Source: an uncultured Lachnospiraceae bacterium
GTDB taxonomy: Bacteria; Bacillota; Clostridia; Lachnospirales; Lachnospiraceae
Reading direction: 5' to 3'
Length of the DNA: 47,636 nt
Assembly (NCBI GenBank): GCA_902775485.1
Contig: CACYMJ010000019.1
Span: 1-47,636 of the forward strand
The notes under the pieces are model-generated. The model saw nothing but the letters and a program-made list of their open reading frames with translations, ran no database searches and was not told the DNA's origin. Of this stretch, positions 26,107 through 35,244 are shown in pieces. Each line of letters starts with the position of its first letter. Within the stretch, counting starts at the first letter, position 1. The position numbers and the translations under genes were made by a program.

Positions 26107-27903
26107 TCATTCTCCTAATCTTATCGTTGCCTTCTCCAGTTCCTCCAACTGTTTGCGAAGTCTTTTTATCGTTTCAAAATCGTTATCGTCTCTGTCGCCT
26201 CTTGTCAGCGATGATCTTTTTACGTTGAGCATAAGATCCTTTAGGGCGCTCTCCTTCATCGCGACGCTCTCAAGCTCTCCCACATTCTGATGGAACGCTT
26301 CCGCGATCCGCCTCTGCTCCTCCTCTTCCGTGAACATGCTTATTATGTCCGCGGGATTGGCCTCCCCGTTTTCAATCTGTTCAAACAGGATGGATGCTAC
26401 CTTACGATACAGCGGATCGGCAAAATCATCCGCACTTATATACGTTCTGACGGTTTCATATATCCCGGGATCCTCACACAGCCATGAAAGCAGACGTCCC
26501 TGCGGCAGTCGTGAAGCCTCGCTTATATCGTTCCGGTCGTTGCGCGTTGATAACGGTCTTTGCGATATCCTGACATCGCCTCCCGCTATCGCCTGTTTCT
26601 TAATGACCTCGCCCAGAGAGTCAGCCGAAACATCATATCTGTATGCGACCTGTCCGACATAATTGTCCCTCTCGACGGGATCTTCAAATCTTAATATCCT
26701 TGCAGCCACATCCTTGATAAAGCTGCTTTTCCCTGATGGATCCCTAAGATCGTACTCGTTTTCAAGGATCCTTATCTCGTACATAAAACCGTTCTCGGCT
26801 TCGTCTATACGCTTTTGAAACTCCTGTGCACCAAGTGCCTTTATAAACTCATCCGGATCCTTGTAAGGCCTCATATTGATTATCTTGGGCCTCAGTCCCG
26901 TCTCGCGAAGTATCGAAAGGGCACGTATCGCCGCATCGACTCCCGCGCCGTCGGAATCATAGCACAGAAGGATATCCTTATATCTTGTCAATTCGTCCTT
27001 GCGGACGTTCTCTCTTGCGTATCTGGCTATAAGATTTGCATGCCCCGATGTAAATGCCGTTCCGAGGGATGCCACCGCCTGGTCGAAGCCGGCCTGGTGA
27101 AGAGCTATCACATCCATATATCCTTCACAGATGATGATATTTTTGGCCTTTGTCGACTTTGCTATATTAAGGCCGTACAGATTCCGGCTCTTGTCAAATA
27201 TGATCGATTCGGGGGAATTTAAGTATTTGGGCTCTCCCTCGCCCATTACTCTGCCGCCGAATCCGATGATCCTGTGTCCCGTATCCATTATCGGAAAGAT
27301 AACACGGTTCCAGAACTTATCGGTCATCCCCTGATTCTCACGGTAATTGAACAGCCCGCTCTCCTGAAGGAGATCGTCGGAAAACCCTTTGCTCTTTAAA
27401 TACCGGTATGTCTCATCCCTTGAGGATCTGGCAAAACCAAGACCGAATGCGCGCATCGTATCGTCCGTCAGGCCTCTTTGCTTAAAGTACGCCATTCCCC
27501 TTGCACCGGCCTCGCTCCGAAGCTGTGCATAGTAATATTTACCGGCCTCCTTGTTGATGGCAAGGAGCTGTGCCCTTCGATTTTCGCGCTCGCGCACCCC
27601 GCTGTCATCCGACTCGGGAAGCGTCATACCCGCGCGGTCCGCAAGCAGCCTTACCGCTTCGGTAAATGACATGTTCTCATGTTTCTGGATGAAGGTTATG
27701 ACGTTTCCGCCCTGATGGCATCCGAAACAATAAAACATCTGCTTGGAAGGGGTGACGGAAAATGATCCTGTTTTCTCGTTATGAAACGGGCAGAGTCCGA
27801 AATAATTGCTGCCCTTTTTATTCAATCGGACATATGAGGAGATAACGTCCACGATGTCGTTTCGTGCTCTGACCTCCTCGACTATCTCATCCGGATAATA
27901 CAT
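26107..27903 (-). CDS. dnaG: DNA primase
   Basis: 598 residues from ATG 27903, whose ATG overlaps the dgt stop as TGATG, with GGAG 9 bases upstream; an upstream ATG at 27918 inside dgt is less likely. The N-terminal zinc domain has LCPFHNEKTGSF and MFYCFGCHQGG (C-H-C-C). The TOPRIM catalytic core includes IICEGYMDVIALHQAG and LLCYDSDGAGVDAA. The C-terminal ~170 residues are the helicase-binding region. It synthesises RNA primers at the fork. Of typical length, it lies within the dgt-dnaG-rpoD-trmK series, 3 bases before rpoD. Confidence 0.97.
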   Translation of the reverse strand: MYYPDEIVEEVRARNDIVDVISSYVRLNKKGSNYFGLCPFHNEKTGSFSVTPSKQMFYCFGCHQGGNVITFIQKHENMSFTEAVRLLADRAGMTLPESDDSGVRERENRRAQLLAINKEAGKYYYAQLRSEAGARGMAYFKQRGLTDDTMRAFGLGFARSSRDETYRYLKSKGFSDDLLQESGLFNYRENQGMTDKFWNRVIFPIMDTGHRIIGFGGRVMGEGEPKYLNSPESIIFDKSRNLYGLNIAKSTKAKNIIICEGYMDVIALHQAGFDQAVASLGTAFTSGHANLIARYARENVRKDELTRYKDILLCYDSDGAGVDAAIRALSILRETGLRPKIINMRPYKDPDEFIKALGAQEFQKRIDEAENGFMYEIRILENEYDLRDPSGKSSFIKDVAARILRFEDPVERDNYVGQVAYRYDVSADSLGEVIKKQAIAGGDVRISQRPLSTRNDRNDISEASRLPQGRLLSWLCEDPGIYETVRTYISADDFADPLYRKVASILFEQIENGEANPADIISMFTEEEEQRRIAEAFHQNVGELESVAMKESALKDLMLNVKRSSLTRGDRDDNDFETIKRLRKQLEELEKATIRLGE

Positions 27904-28913
27904 CACATTTCTCTCCACGAATTCGGAAGGAACAGATCGTTGAACACTCCGATCGCATAACGGTCCGACATGGATGATACATAGTCACATACGGCCCGCT
28001 CCCTGCTTGCCTTTCCCTCACCGGAAAGTACCTGGTATTCCTCCGGAAGCTCATCGAAATGCTTAAGGAAATAATCGTACAGAAACTCCACGAGCCGCTC
28101 GGCCTTTTTTTCCTCACTCTTGACCTTGGGATTGGTATATACCCTGTCAAACATGAACTGACGCAGCCGTGCCATGGCATCTGCTATCTCATCGGACATG
28201 CATATGTCATCCTTGTCGGCGGAATTCCTGATGATATCATGTGTAAAGCAGTCAAACCGCTTCGTTGTCGTATCACCGAGTATATCGCGAAGATCGGCGG
28301 GAATATCCTCCTCGCACAGTATCCGGCCTCTTATCGCATCATCCATATCATGATGTATATATGCTATCTTGTCGGAAAATCTGACAATCCTGCCTTCAAG
28401 TGTTGACGGCATTCCCTTTGTTTTGTGATTCAGTATGCCATCCCGCACTTCCCACGTGAGATTGAGCCCTGCCCCGCGTTTTTCAAGCACCTCTACTATG
28501 CGTACCGACTGTACGTTGTGTTCAAATCCCTCCGGGCAGACTCTGTTAAGCGCACGCTCACCCGCATGACCGAACGGCGTATGACCGATGTCATGTCCCA
28601 GGGCTATCGCCTCAGTCAGATCCTCATTAAGCCTCAGTGCCTTGGCGATCGTTCTTGCGTTCTGCGATACTTCCAGGGTATGGGTAAGACGTGTACGGTA
28701 ATGATCTCCCTCAGGTGCGAGAAATACCTGTGTTTTGTCCTTAAGACGTCTGAACGAGTTGCTGTGCAGTATCCTGTCACGGTCTCTCTGGTATACAGGT
28801 CTTATATCACATTCTTCTTCAGGAACATCACGGCCCCTCGACTCCCTGCTCTTTGAAGCATAGGGGGACAGGTACCGCTCTTCCTGCTGTTCGATCTCTT
28901 CTCTTATCGTCAT
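27903..28913 (-). CDS. dgt: Deoxyguanosinetriphosphate triphosphohydrolase-like protein
   Basis: 336 residues, of the short dGTPase class typical of Firmicutes. HD metal site: RLTHTLEVSQNARTIA (His), AIALGHDIGHTPFGHAGE (HD) and RIVRFSDKIAYIHHD (Asp), with the family motif HSNSFRRLKDKTQVF near the N-terminus. It would hydrolyse dNTPs to the nucleoside and triphosphate. A good AGGAGGG lies 18-24 bases before ATG 28913, farther than usual; no in-frame alternative start was found nearer to it. It is the first gene of the dnaG/rpoD block. Confidence 0.93.
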   Translation of the reverse strand: MTIREEIEQQEERYLSPYASKSRESRGRDVPEEECDIRPVYQRDRDRILHSNSFRRLKDKTQVFLAPEGDHYRTRLTHTLEVSQNARTIAKALRLNEDLTEAIALGHDIGHTPFGHAGERALNRVCPEGFEHNVQSVRIVEVLEKRGAGLNLTWEVRDGILNHKTKGMPSTLEGRIVRFSDKIAYIHHDMDDAIRGRILCEEDIPADLRDILGDTTTKRFDCFTHDIIRNSADKDDICMSDEIADAMARLRQFMFDRVYTNPKVKSEEKKAERLVEFLYDYFLKHFDELPEEYQVLSGEGKASRERAVCDYVSSMSDRYAIGVFNDLFLPNSWREM

Positions 28914-29007
28914 GATGACGCGCTCAAACGAGCCCTCCTATAAAGGTTATTACGCGTCTGCATCCGATTTCCTTTTTTATTTTCGGGAAATTTGAAATTT
29001 TATCGTA

Positions 29008-30228
29008 TCAGTTGTCCCCGGCCGCTCCGTCTGCTTCTGCGGCTTCCTTTGCGGTATCCGCGCTTGACGGATCGTATCCGGGCATATATTTGCGATAAAG
29101 ATTGATATGATCGTATATGCATCGCCAGCTTCCGGCGGAATTACCGGTCACGACGATCAGATCGTTACCGTTTCCGTCACTTGCATAACTGGCTGCGCAG
29201 TTTCCTGACTGTTTGACGTATCCGGTCTTGGCGCAGGTTATGGTGGCGCCGATAGGTTTGTCCTCGGCGCGGCGCAAAAACCAGTTTGATATCTCTATGC
29301 CGTTAGGGTGCTGTTCCGTAGGAGTTGTCGTATATATCCTGGTTGAAAGGACTTCCCTGCAGAGCGGATTTGCAATTGCTGCCCGAAGGATCATCGCCAT
29401 ATCGTAAACCGTACAGTAATGATCATTGTCAAACAGTCCGACACAATTGGTAAAGTGTGCACTGTCAGCCAGTCCGAGCGTTTCGAGCTTCTTGTTCATC
29501 AGTTCCACAAACGCCTCATGCGAGCCGGCAACATATGTTGCCAGACCGACTGCCGCATCGGCTCCCGACGGGAGGATCGTCCCGTAAAACAGGTCCTTTA
29601 CCTTGACGGTCTCATTGTCGTTGAATCCGACTCTGCTCGCGCCGTGGCTGGCAGCATAATAATTGATCTCGGGAGTGATGGTGAATGTATCTTCCATGCC
29701 GTCTTCAGCAATGTTCTCGGCTGCAACGAGCACTGTCATGATCTTGGTCATGGAGGCCGGATACATCATTGTCTTTCCTTCACGCGAGGCCAGGATCCTG
29801 TTGTTGTTGATATCAACAACGATCCCGTAACTGCTGATCACATCCTCTCCCATTCCCTCGGTCGCGGAATCAGCCTCTGCGAAGTACTGTGTATTTTGGA
29901 GCTTTTCTCTCTCTTCGGCCTTTTTCCTTGCTTCCTCAACCACAGTAAGGTCTATCATCGGATGTGCCGCGTAAACAAAAGGACGCCGCGCAAGTTCCTC
30001 TTCCTTCTCGCGCAGCTCGTTGTACTTTGATATATCCGCGACCGTAAAGATGAGTATCGCGATCATGAGTACTATATGAAGTGAAAGCGTGCCGAACTTA
30101 CGGATATACCAGGCACGTTTTGCTCTATATTTAGCGGCCTCACGCTCTTCGGCGTCCTGCTTTGCCTGCATCCTCTGAAACAGGACATCTTCAAGCTCCC
30201 GGCCCAACTCGAGTCTTATAGCATACAT
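29008..30228 (-). CDS. Membrane-anchored D-alanyl-D-alanine carboxypeptidase (S11 family)
   Basis: 406 residues. A ~45-residue charged cytoplasmic N-terminus, one transmembrane helix (about 48-65), a coiled-coil linker (about 70-112), then the S11 penicillin-binding domain. SxxK is Ser159-Lys162 in YPASMTKIMT and KTG is 334-336 in CAKTGYVKQ. The middle motif, normally SxN, reads SGA at 221-223 (LPSGADAAVG), lacking the Asn. It would trim the terminal D-Ala of peptidoglycan stem peptides. Most PBP5/DacF proteins have a signal peptide and a C-terminal amphipathic anchor; this one is anchored at the N-terminus. No Shine-Dalgarno precedes ATG 30228, and the promoter lies right next to it. Confidence 0.9.
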   Translation of the reverse strand: MYAIRLELGRELEDVLFQRMQAKQDAEEREAAKYRAKRAWYIRKFGTLSLHIVLMIAILIFTVADISKYNELREKEEELARRPFVYAAHPMIDLTVVEEARKKAEEREKLQNTQYFAEADSATEGMGEDVISSYGIVVDINNNRILASREGKTMMYPASMTKIMTVLVAAENIAEDGMEDTFTITPEINYYAASHGASRVGFNDNETVKVKDLFYGTILPSGADAAVGLATYVAGSHEAFVELMNKKLETLGLADSAHFTNCVGLFDNDHYCTVYDMAMILRAAIANPLCREVLSTRIYTTTPTEQHPNGIEISNWFLRRAEDKPIGATITCAKTGYVKQSGNCAASYASDGNGNDLIVVTGNSAGSWRCIYDHINLYRKYMPGYDPSSADTAKEAAEADGAAGDN

Positions 30229-30235
30229 AGGTAAA

Positions 30236-30264
30236 AGTATATCTTAAATCAAATGCATTGTCGA
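30236..30264 (-). promoter_or_regulatory. Promoter immediately upstream of the carboxypeptidase gene
   Basis: On the minus strand TCGACA, a 17-base spacer and TATACT each match the SigA consensus at five of six positions. The expected start of transcription, about 7 bases past the -10 box, falls at 30228-30230, directly on the annotated start codon. Confidence 0.5.
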
Positions 30265-30268
30265 TGTT

Positions 30269-33200
30269 CTATTTCGACCTGATACCGAGGCTCTCCAATA
30301 TCCGGGCAAGGCCTGTATCACCGGATTTTTCCGCATTTTCCTCCATCAGTCCGTACCGTGATTTCAATTCATCTGTAAGTTCTACACCCTTAAGTATATC
30401 CTCGGCCTTTCCGATAAGGTCATCAACCGAATACCTTCTGTAATATCCTATCTTCTTGTCGTTATCGTCTCCTTTTGCCGACGTTATAAATATATCCCGC
30501 CCGCTATGGTATCCGAAGCAGTCAAGTACGACGGCAGTTTCATATGCACTTTCAAGATCGATCGTATCCGTGACGTTTTCCATCATGATAAACAGGATAC
30601 CCTTATCCTTGTCATTTTGGAAAACGACAGGACCGCTGTAATTATAATAGACTGACACATCGGAATTTCTGATCATTTCCCCGTCATCTTCCGCATACCA
30701 GAAAAGTGCTCCGTCGCTGTACAAAACGAGCAGCCTTCCTTCGTCAAACGTCATTCCGAGAGGTGTCACTCCCGGACAGGAAATGACCGTCTTCACCTTA
30801 CCGTCCTTATCTGCGATCAGGATATTTTTGCCGTCCGTTGCCGCATAAAGACCGTTTTCACTGTTCTGGCTGTACTTTTGTGTTTTACCCCAGTCATCGG
30901 ATGTTTCAACATCTGAGACGGATCCGTCTGCCAGATCGATGACTATGTCCCTGTCACCGCGAAGCCATACGGTCTGCTGATCTTTGTAATAAACCGGCTC
31001 ATGCACTATGGATCCGATATCATCGGGAAGTTCATAATCCTTTTTATCTCCTGTGGTCAAATCATAAACAGCAAGCTCTGTTTTGGCATCGTCGGTCCTG
31101 TATACAAAAGCGAGCCTGCCGTCATTCATTGAAAGCGCATTATCAAATATTGCGCCCATCTCAAATGTAAATACGCTCCCGGTTTTTCCTGCCTTCTGAT
31201 CAAGTTTTAACACATCATATGTGAAGCCGTTTTCATATCCCAGATAAACCGTCCCGCCATATACTCCGAGTATCTTATATGAAAACGCTTTATCTCCGCC
31301 GAGCTTAATATTGAAACAATCATTGGTTTCGCCGAGAGTAAACACATCAAGCATAGGCATGTCATCAAGTAAGGACAGCGTAACAAGCTTATCTTCCTCA
31401 AGAAGGCTCTCAAGCACGGATCCCTTAAGATGCGCATCATCTGCGAGCGGTGTCCACTCATCATCATAAACGTGAACTCCGTAGTAGATCACCTCATGGC
31501 CGTATCTTCGCCTTACATATACCCCGTTATTGATCTCGACCTGTCGGATCTCATCGGTAAAATACGGATTATAATACACTGCATCATCGTCGATAGAAAG
31601 TGCGGGAGTCGCATACCCGCCGTTCTCGGTTATGTACGTCGGATTACCGTCACCGTCCCGGTCACTCACATCGATAACGGAATCATTAACGTTACTGCTG
31701 TAATCTACTGCGCCCGTTGCCGTATCATATACCGTGATCACGTTTCCGGAATAGTAAGCAACACGATCGTTACCGAGCTTTACAAATCCGCTTTCGATCG
31801 TCACCCCGTTGCATGTAAAATCCGCACTCCATTTTTCCGAAAGATCATGTGCATCAACACATCGTAAGGCCGAATGGTCTGTCGATAATACCTGCGCATT
31901 TCCGAACGACATGCTCGAATCCATGCCCGCAGCGGTAGATGCTACCGCAAAAGTATCATCATCGATCCACTCAACGTCCTTGACCATCTCATCCAGGATA
32001 TCCGACATGACGGTGCTGCCCGATCCGATATCGAGGCATCCGTATGCATAACTGCTCCATTCGCCCAGAGCTCTGAAAGCAATGTGCCTGCCATCAGGAG
32101 AGAGCTTGCTCTCCACCACATCAACCTCTTCGTACCCGCTCTCTTTCGTGATCGAAGCCTTCCCGATAAGTTTTCCCGAAGCTGTTTCGATCTTAAGATA
32201 ATCTCCGCCATCTGTGCCGATATAAAAGCTTTTCTCCTCCGGCATCAGGTTCCCTTCTCCGGTAAACGTATCATCTTCGAGGACGTATCTCCATACCTCT
32301 TCTCCCGAATCCGTGTCATAGCACACGAGAGTATCCTTATCCCAGACAGCAAATAATACATCATCAAGAAATCCCGTTCCCAGAAACATCGTATCCAGAT
32401 CTTCAAGATACAACGTCCTTTTGTGATCCTGTGTTGACCATACGGCGATCACGCCGCCTTCATCGACAACTGCTATCTTTTCTCCGTTACCGCTTAAGTA
32501 AAAATCGGACACGTTGCCGGGCATCTGATAATTCCATGCGGCATTGATGTTGTTGCCGTTATCACCTTCGTACGCAAGAGTGGCATCTGTCAGGGCTCTG
32601 ACAGCCTCTGCGGTCACCGGTCTGTCATCATCCTCCGTACGCGGTACCGCTTCAAGAGCGAGCTGCAGGGCTGTTATACGCTGCTCTTTTTCCAGCAGAT
32701 TTTCGGATTCGTTTGCAAGATATTTTGACTGGTTTCGCAACGATTCGAGATAGTTTTTACGGATCCTGTCCCTGCTGTAATACATGTATGCGCAAAATGC
32801 CGCCATCACAGCCAGAACTATCGAGCCCACAGCCAAAAGCTGCTTCATTCTGTACTGCCTGCGGCGGTTCATAAGTTCGTCATAAGCGCATCCGATGATA
32901 CCGCTCACAAGACGCGGCAGTTCGGTGCGTCGTGCCTTGCGAAGACCGGTCCTGAAATCACATGAGAGAGGTTCGATCGGTATCCTGACAGACACTTCAT
33001 TTCCGTTTTCGTCATTGACAACCTTGTCTTCATACTTGAGTATATCGGGAATGACATCCGCGGGCTCACCGTTAACGAGTACCGTAAAGATATCTCTCTT
33101 GGAATGGTTTTTCAGGAAATACTCTATCTCTCTCGGAACCCACATGGACTCTTTTGTATTGGTGGAACAGATGACGATCAGATAATCCGTATCGGCAAGA

Positions 33201-33406
33201 GCATGCGCGATAGAATCCGAAAGATCGCTCGTGATGGGAAGTTCATCTTTATCCCTGAATATCCTGTTTATCCGCTTGATCCCGGTCTTCTTTCTGATCC
33301 TGTGAGGAATATGAAAGCGTTCGAGTCCCTTGTGGACCGCTTCTGCCACCCTGTTATCCTCAGGAGCATGCTTATATGAAATAAATGCATTATAATGTTC
33401 TGTCAT
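30269..33406 (-). CDS. TIR domain - transmembrane helix - beta-propeller protein
   Basis: 1,045 residues from ATG 33406 with AAAGGA upstream; this ATG overlaps the hydrolase stop as ATGA. Residues 1-100 are a TIR domain: HYNAFISYKHAPEDNRVAEA, RDKDELPITSDLSDSIAHAL, DTDYLIVICSTNTKES, and MWVPREIEYF with Glu93 where TIR NADases carry the catalytic Glu (S-x-W-x-x-x-E). Basic residues (RRRQYRMK) precede a single membrane helix at ~190-208. A coiled segment follows with the pattern LANESENLLEKEQRITALQL, common in front of bacterial propellers. About 750 residues of beta-propeller blades come next (for example DGRHIAFRA, LVCYDTDSGEEVWRYVL, ITVYDTATGAVDYSS). N-in topology would put the propeller outside. 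A sensor with NAD+-cleaving or signalling output is possible, but nothing in the sequence proves either. Confidence 0.85.
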   Translation of the reverse strand: MTEHYNAFISYKHAPEDNRVAEAVHKGLERFHIPHRIRKKTGIKRINRIFRDKDELPITSDLSDSIAHALADTDYLIVICSTNTKESMWVPREIEYFLKNHSKRDIFTVLVNGEPADVIPDILKYEDKVVNDENGNEVSVRIPIEPLSCDFRTGLRKARRTELPRLVSGIIGCAYDELMNRRRQYRMKQLLAVGSIVLAVMAAFCAYMYYSRDRIRKNYLESLRNQSKYLANESENLLEKEQRITALQLALEAVPRTEDDDRPVTAEAVRALTDATLAYEGDNGNNINAAWNYQMPGNVSDFYLSGNGEKIAVVDEGGVIAVWSTQDHKRTLYLEDLDTMFLGTGFLDDVLFAVWDKDTLVCYDTDSGEEVWRYVLEDDTFTGEGNLMPEEKSFYIGTDGGDYLKIETASGKLIGKASITKESGYEEVDVVESKLSPDGRHIAFRALGEWSSYAYGCLDIGSGSTVMSDILDEMVKDVEWIDDDTFAVASTAAGMDSSMSFGNAQVLSTDHSALRCVDAHDLSEKWSADFTCNGVTIESGFVKLGNDRVAYYSGNVITVYDTATGAVDYSSNVNDSVIDVSDRDGDGNPTYITENGGYATPALSIDDDAVYYNPYFTDEIRQVEINNGVYVRRRYGHEVIYYGVHVYDDEWTPLADDAHLKGSVLESLLEEDKLVTLSLLDDMPMLDVFTLGETNDCFNIKLGGDKAFSYKILGVYGGTVYLGYENGFTYDVLKLDQKAGKTGSVFTFEMGAIFDNALSMNDGRLAFVYRTDDAKTELAVYDLTTGDKKDYELPDDIGSIVHEPVYYKDQQTVWLRGDRDIVIDLADGSVSDVETSDDWGKTQKYSQNSENGLYAATDGKNILIADKDGKVKTVISCPGVTPLGMTFDEGRLLVLYSDGALFWYAEDDGEMIRNSDVSVYYNYSGPVVFQNDKDKGILFIMMENVTDTIDLESAYETAVVLDCFGYHSGRDIFITSAKGDDNDKKIGYYRRYSVDDLIGKAEDILKGVELTDELKSRYGLMEENAEKSGDTGLARILESLGIRSK

Positions 33407-34251
33407 ATGTTTCCTTTCAACCGTTCTTCGATCCACGAAAAGAACTTGTCCAAACCCTTGTTTTCGGATCTCGTTTCAAAAAACAGTCCGGCCGTATACC
33501 ATGAATGCGTGTTCTTTTTATCTTCAACACTGTACAGTTCACAACTGTTACCCACCTCGCGTGCTCTTGCGGCAAATTCCTCGGCACACTCATATTGGAT
33601 AAGGCCGTCATGCCTGCTTTGGATAAGCAGCATCGGGATATGATTTTTCGACATAAGCGAAACCGGCTCGGCTTCTTTCCGGTCGTAATCCTTATCAAAC
33701 AGCTGGTTCAGAAGGAGCCTTAGGAATACCGTCTGGTCCGCTCTAAAACTGTACGGTCCTCCGAATCCGACAAATCCGATGATCGGGGATATGTCTACAT
33801 TGTACTTGCTCTGCGCCTTTTCGCTATAACACATTATCGATGTCAGATGTGCTCCGGCGGAAGGTCCGACAACTATGATCTTCGATGTATCTATATTCTT
33901 CTTCCTCAGATACCGGACAGCATTATTATAGCAGGTACATACATCCTCTATCTGGGCAGGATACTTATTCTTCGGTGACAGTCTGTATCCTGCGGAGATC
34001 ATCCTGTAGCCGGCTTTTGCGATATGCTGTCCCACATAATCAAAGGCCTTGGGATTTCCCGAATTCCAGCCGCCCCCGTGTACCCAGAATATTATCGCAT
34101 CGCTTACGGTAACATCCGGCTCGTAATACAGAAAATACCGGTCCTTATCGTCCCCGTAATCCACACGCTGCGGGATCATTTCCTTCCTTGACATGATAAG
34201 GCGCCCAAAGAGGCCGAAATAGCTGAGGCTCTCGCGTAAATAATCATTCAT
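33403..34251 (-). CDS. Alpha/beta hydrolase (esterase/lipase, hormone-sensitive-lipase-like)
   Basis: 282 residues from ATG 34251 with CGGAGGA upstream. The catalytic triad is visible: the oxyanion motif HGGGW at 58-62, nucleophile Ser131 in VVGPSAGAHLT, Asp215 in IQSRHDGLIQ and His249 in KNTHSWYTAG. There is no signal peptide, so it is cytoplasmic. Homologues hydrolyse short acyl esters, but the substrate here is unknown. Its stop overlaps the start of the TIR gene by 4 bases, and a good promoter precedes it, making it the first gene of a two-gene unit with the TIR-propeller protein. Confidence 0.88.
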   Translation of the reverse strand: MNDYLRESLSYFGLFGRLIMSRKEMIPQRVDYGDDKDRYFLYYEPDVTVSDAIIFWVHGGGWNSGNPKAFDYVGQHIAKAGYRMISAGYRLSPKNKYPAQIEDVCTCYNNAVRYLRKKNIDTSKIIVVGPSAGAHLTSIMCYSEKAQSKYNVDISPIIGFVGFGGPYSFRADQTVFLRLLLNQLFDKDYDRKEAEPVSLMSKNHIPMLLIQSRHDGLIQYECAEEFAARAREVGNSCELYSVEDKKNTHSWYTAGLFFETRSENKGLDKFFSWIEERLKGNI

Positions 34252-34293
34252 ATCCGTTGTTCCTCCGGTGATTCATAATGCCGGACCGGCTGT

Positions 34294-34322
34294 ATAATAA
34301 CATCCAAAGTTTTGAATGCCAA
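34294..34322 (-). promoter_or_regulatory. Promoter of the hydrolase-TIR operon
   Basis: On the minus strand TTGGCA, a 17-base spacer and TATTAT: five of six matches in each box and ideal spacing, 43 bases upstream of the hydrolase start codon. Confidence 0.6.
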
Positions 34323-34328
34323 ATATCA

Positions 34329-35207
34329 TTACAGATCAAATATACTCATCTGGGTATATTTTTCCGGCAAATCGTGCATAAAAGCAAAACAATCCTCAGG
34401 ACTTGACAGTATCCCGTTTGCCTTGCAGGTCCTTTGAAGTATTTCTTCCAGTTCCCCCGCTCTCGGGCTTGGCAGTTCATAGGCATTTCCATAGCGGCTG
34501 ACATACCGTTCCTTCATCCCCGGAAAATGCCTGTCAAGCGCAGCATAGTAGTATTCCCGGTCGCCTTCCCGAAGTGTCAGCCCCATGCCAAAATCCATAA
34601 TGCCTTTTACGCCGACCCGGATACATTCATTCAATATAGACCTGATGTTTTCTTCCGTATCATTGATAAACGGCAGGATCGGTGTCATCCAGACGATCGT
34701 TGGAATACCTCTTTTCTGCATTTCCTCCAAAACTTCTATACGCCGTTTTGTATTGCAGACATTCGGCTCCAGTATCCGGCACAGATCATCATCCCATGTA
34801 GTGAGCGTCATCTGAACCACGCACTTTGCACAGCGGTTTATCTCATCAAGCAGATCGATATCCCGAAGTATTAGATCTGATTTTGTCTGTATCGCCGCAC
34901 CGAAACCATATTTCAGAATGATCTCAAGGCACCTCTTTGTCAACTGTAACTCTTCTTCGCAATGCATATACGGATCAGACATCGCACCGGTGCCGATCAT
35001 ACACTTTTTTCTTTTAGAACGAAGAGCGGATTCTAAGAGCTGCGGGGCGTTCCGCTTGACTTCAATATCTTCAAAGGGATGCGTGAACTGATAGCACCGG
35101 CTGCGGCTGTCGCAGTAAATGCAGCCATGGGAGCATCCCCTGTATATATTCATTCCGTAATGTCCGCTACCCCCGGTAAGCAGCCCTTTCGCATCCGTAA
35201 AATGCAT
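34329..35207 (-). CDS. SPL-family radical SAM protein
   Basis: 292 residues from ATG 35207, preceded by GGGGTGG; an in-frame GTG at 35219 is less likely. The radical SAM cluster motif CxxxCxxC is Cys25, Cys29, Cys32 in IYRGCSHGCIYCDSRS. The motifs TGAMSDPYMHCEEEL, AIQTKSDLILRDIDLL, VQMTLTTWDDDL and WMTPILPFINDTEENI are characteristic of the SPL/Rv2578c-like group related to spore photoproduct lyase (COG1533). The C-terminus is MSIFDL. The group is widespread outside spore formers and its substrates are mostly unknown. It is not obviously in an operon: LysR ends 37 bases upstream and the hydrolase has its own promoter downstream. Confidence 0.85.
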   Translation of the reverse strand: MHFTDAKGLLTGGSGHYGMNIYRGCSHGCIYCDSRSRCYQFTHPFEDIEVKRNAPQLLESALRSKRKKCMIGTGAMSDPYMHCEEELQLTKRCLEIILKYGFGAAIQTKSDLILRDIDLLDEINRCAKCVVQMTLTTWDDDLCRILEPNVCNTKRRIEVLEEMQKRGIPTIVWMTPILPFINDTEENIRSILNECIRVGVKGIMDFGMGLTLREGDREYYYAALDRHFPGMKERYVSRYGNAYELPSPRAGELEEILQRTCKANGILSSPEDCFAFMHDLPEKYTQMSIFDL

Positions 35208-35244
35208 ATCGGTCACCACCCCGTTACAACTGTACCGGCTGCCT

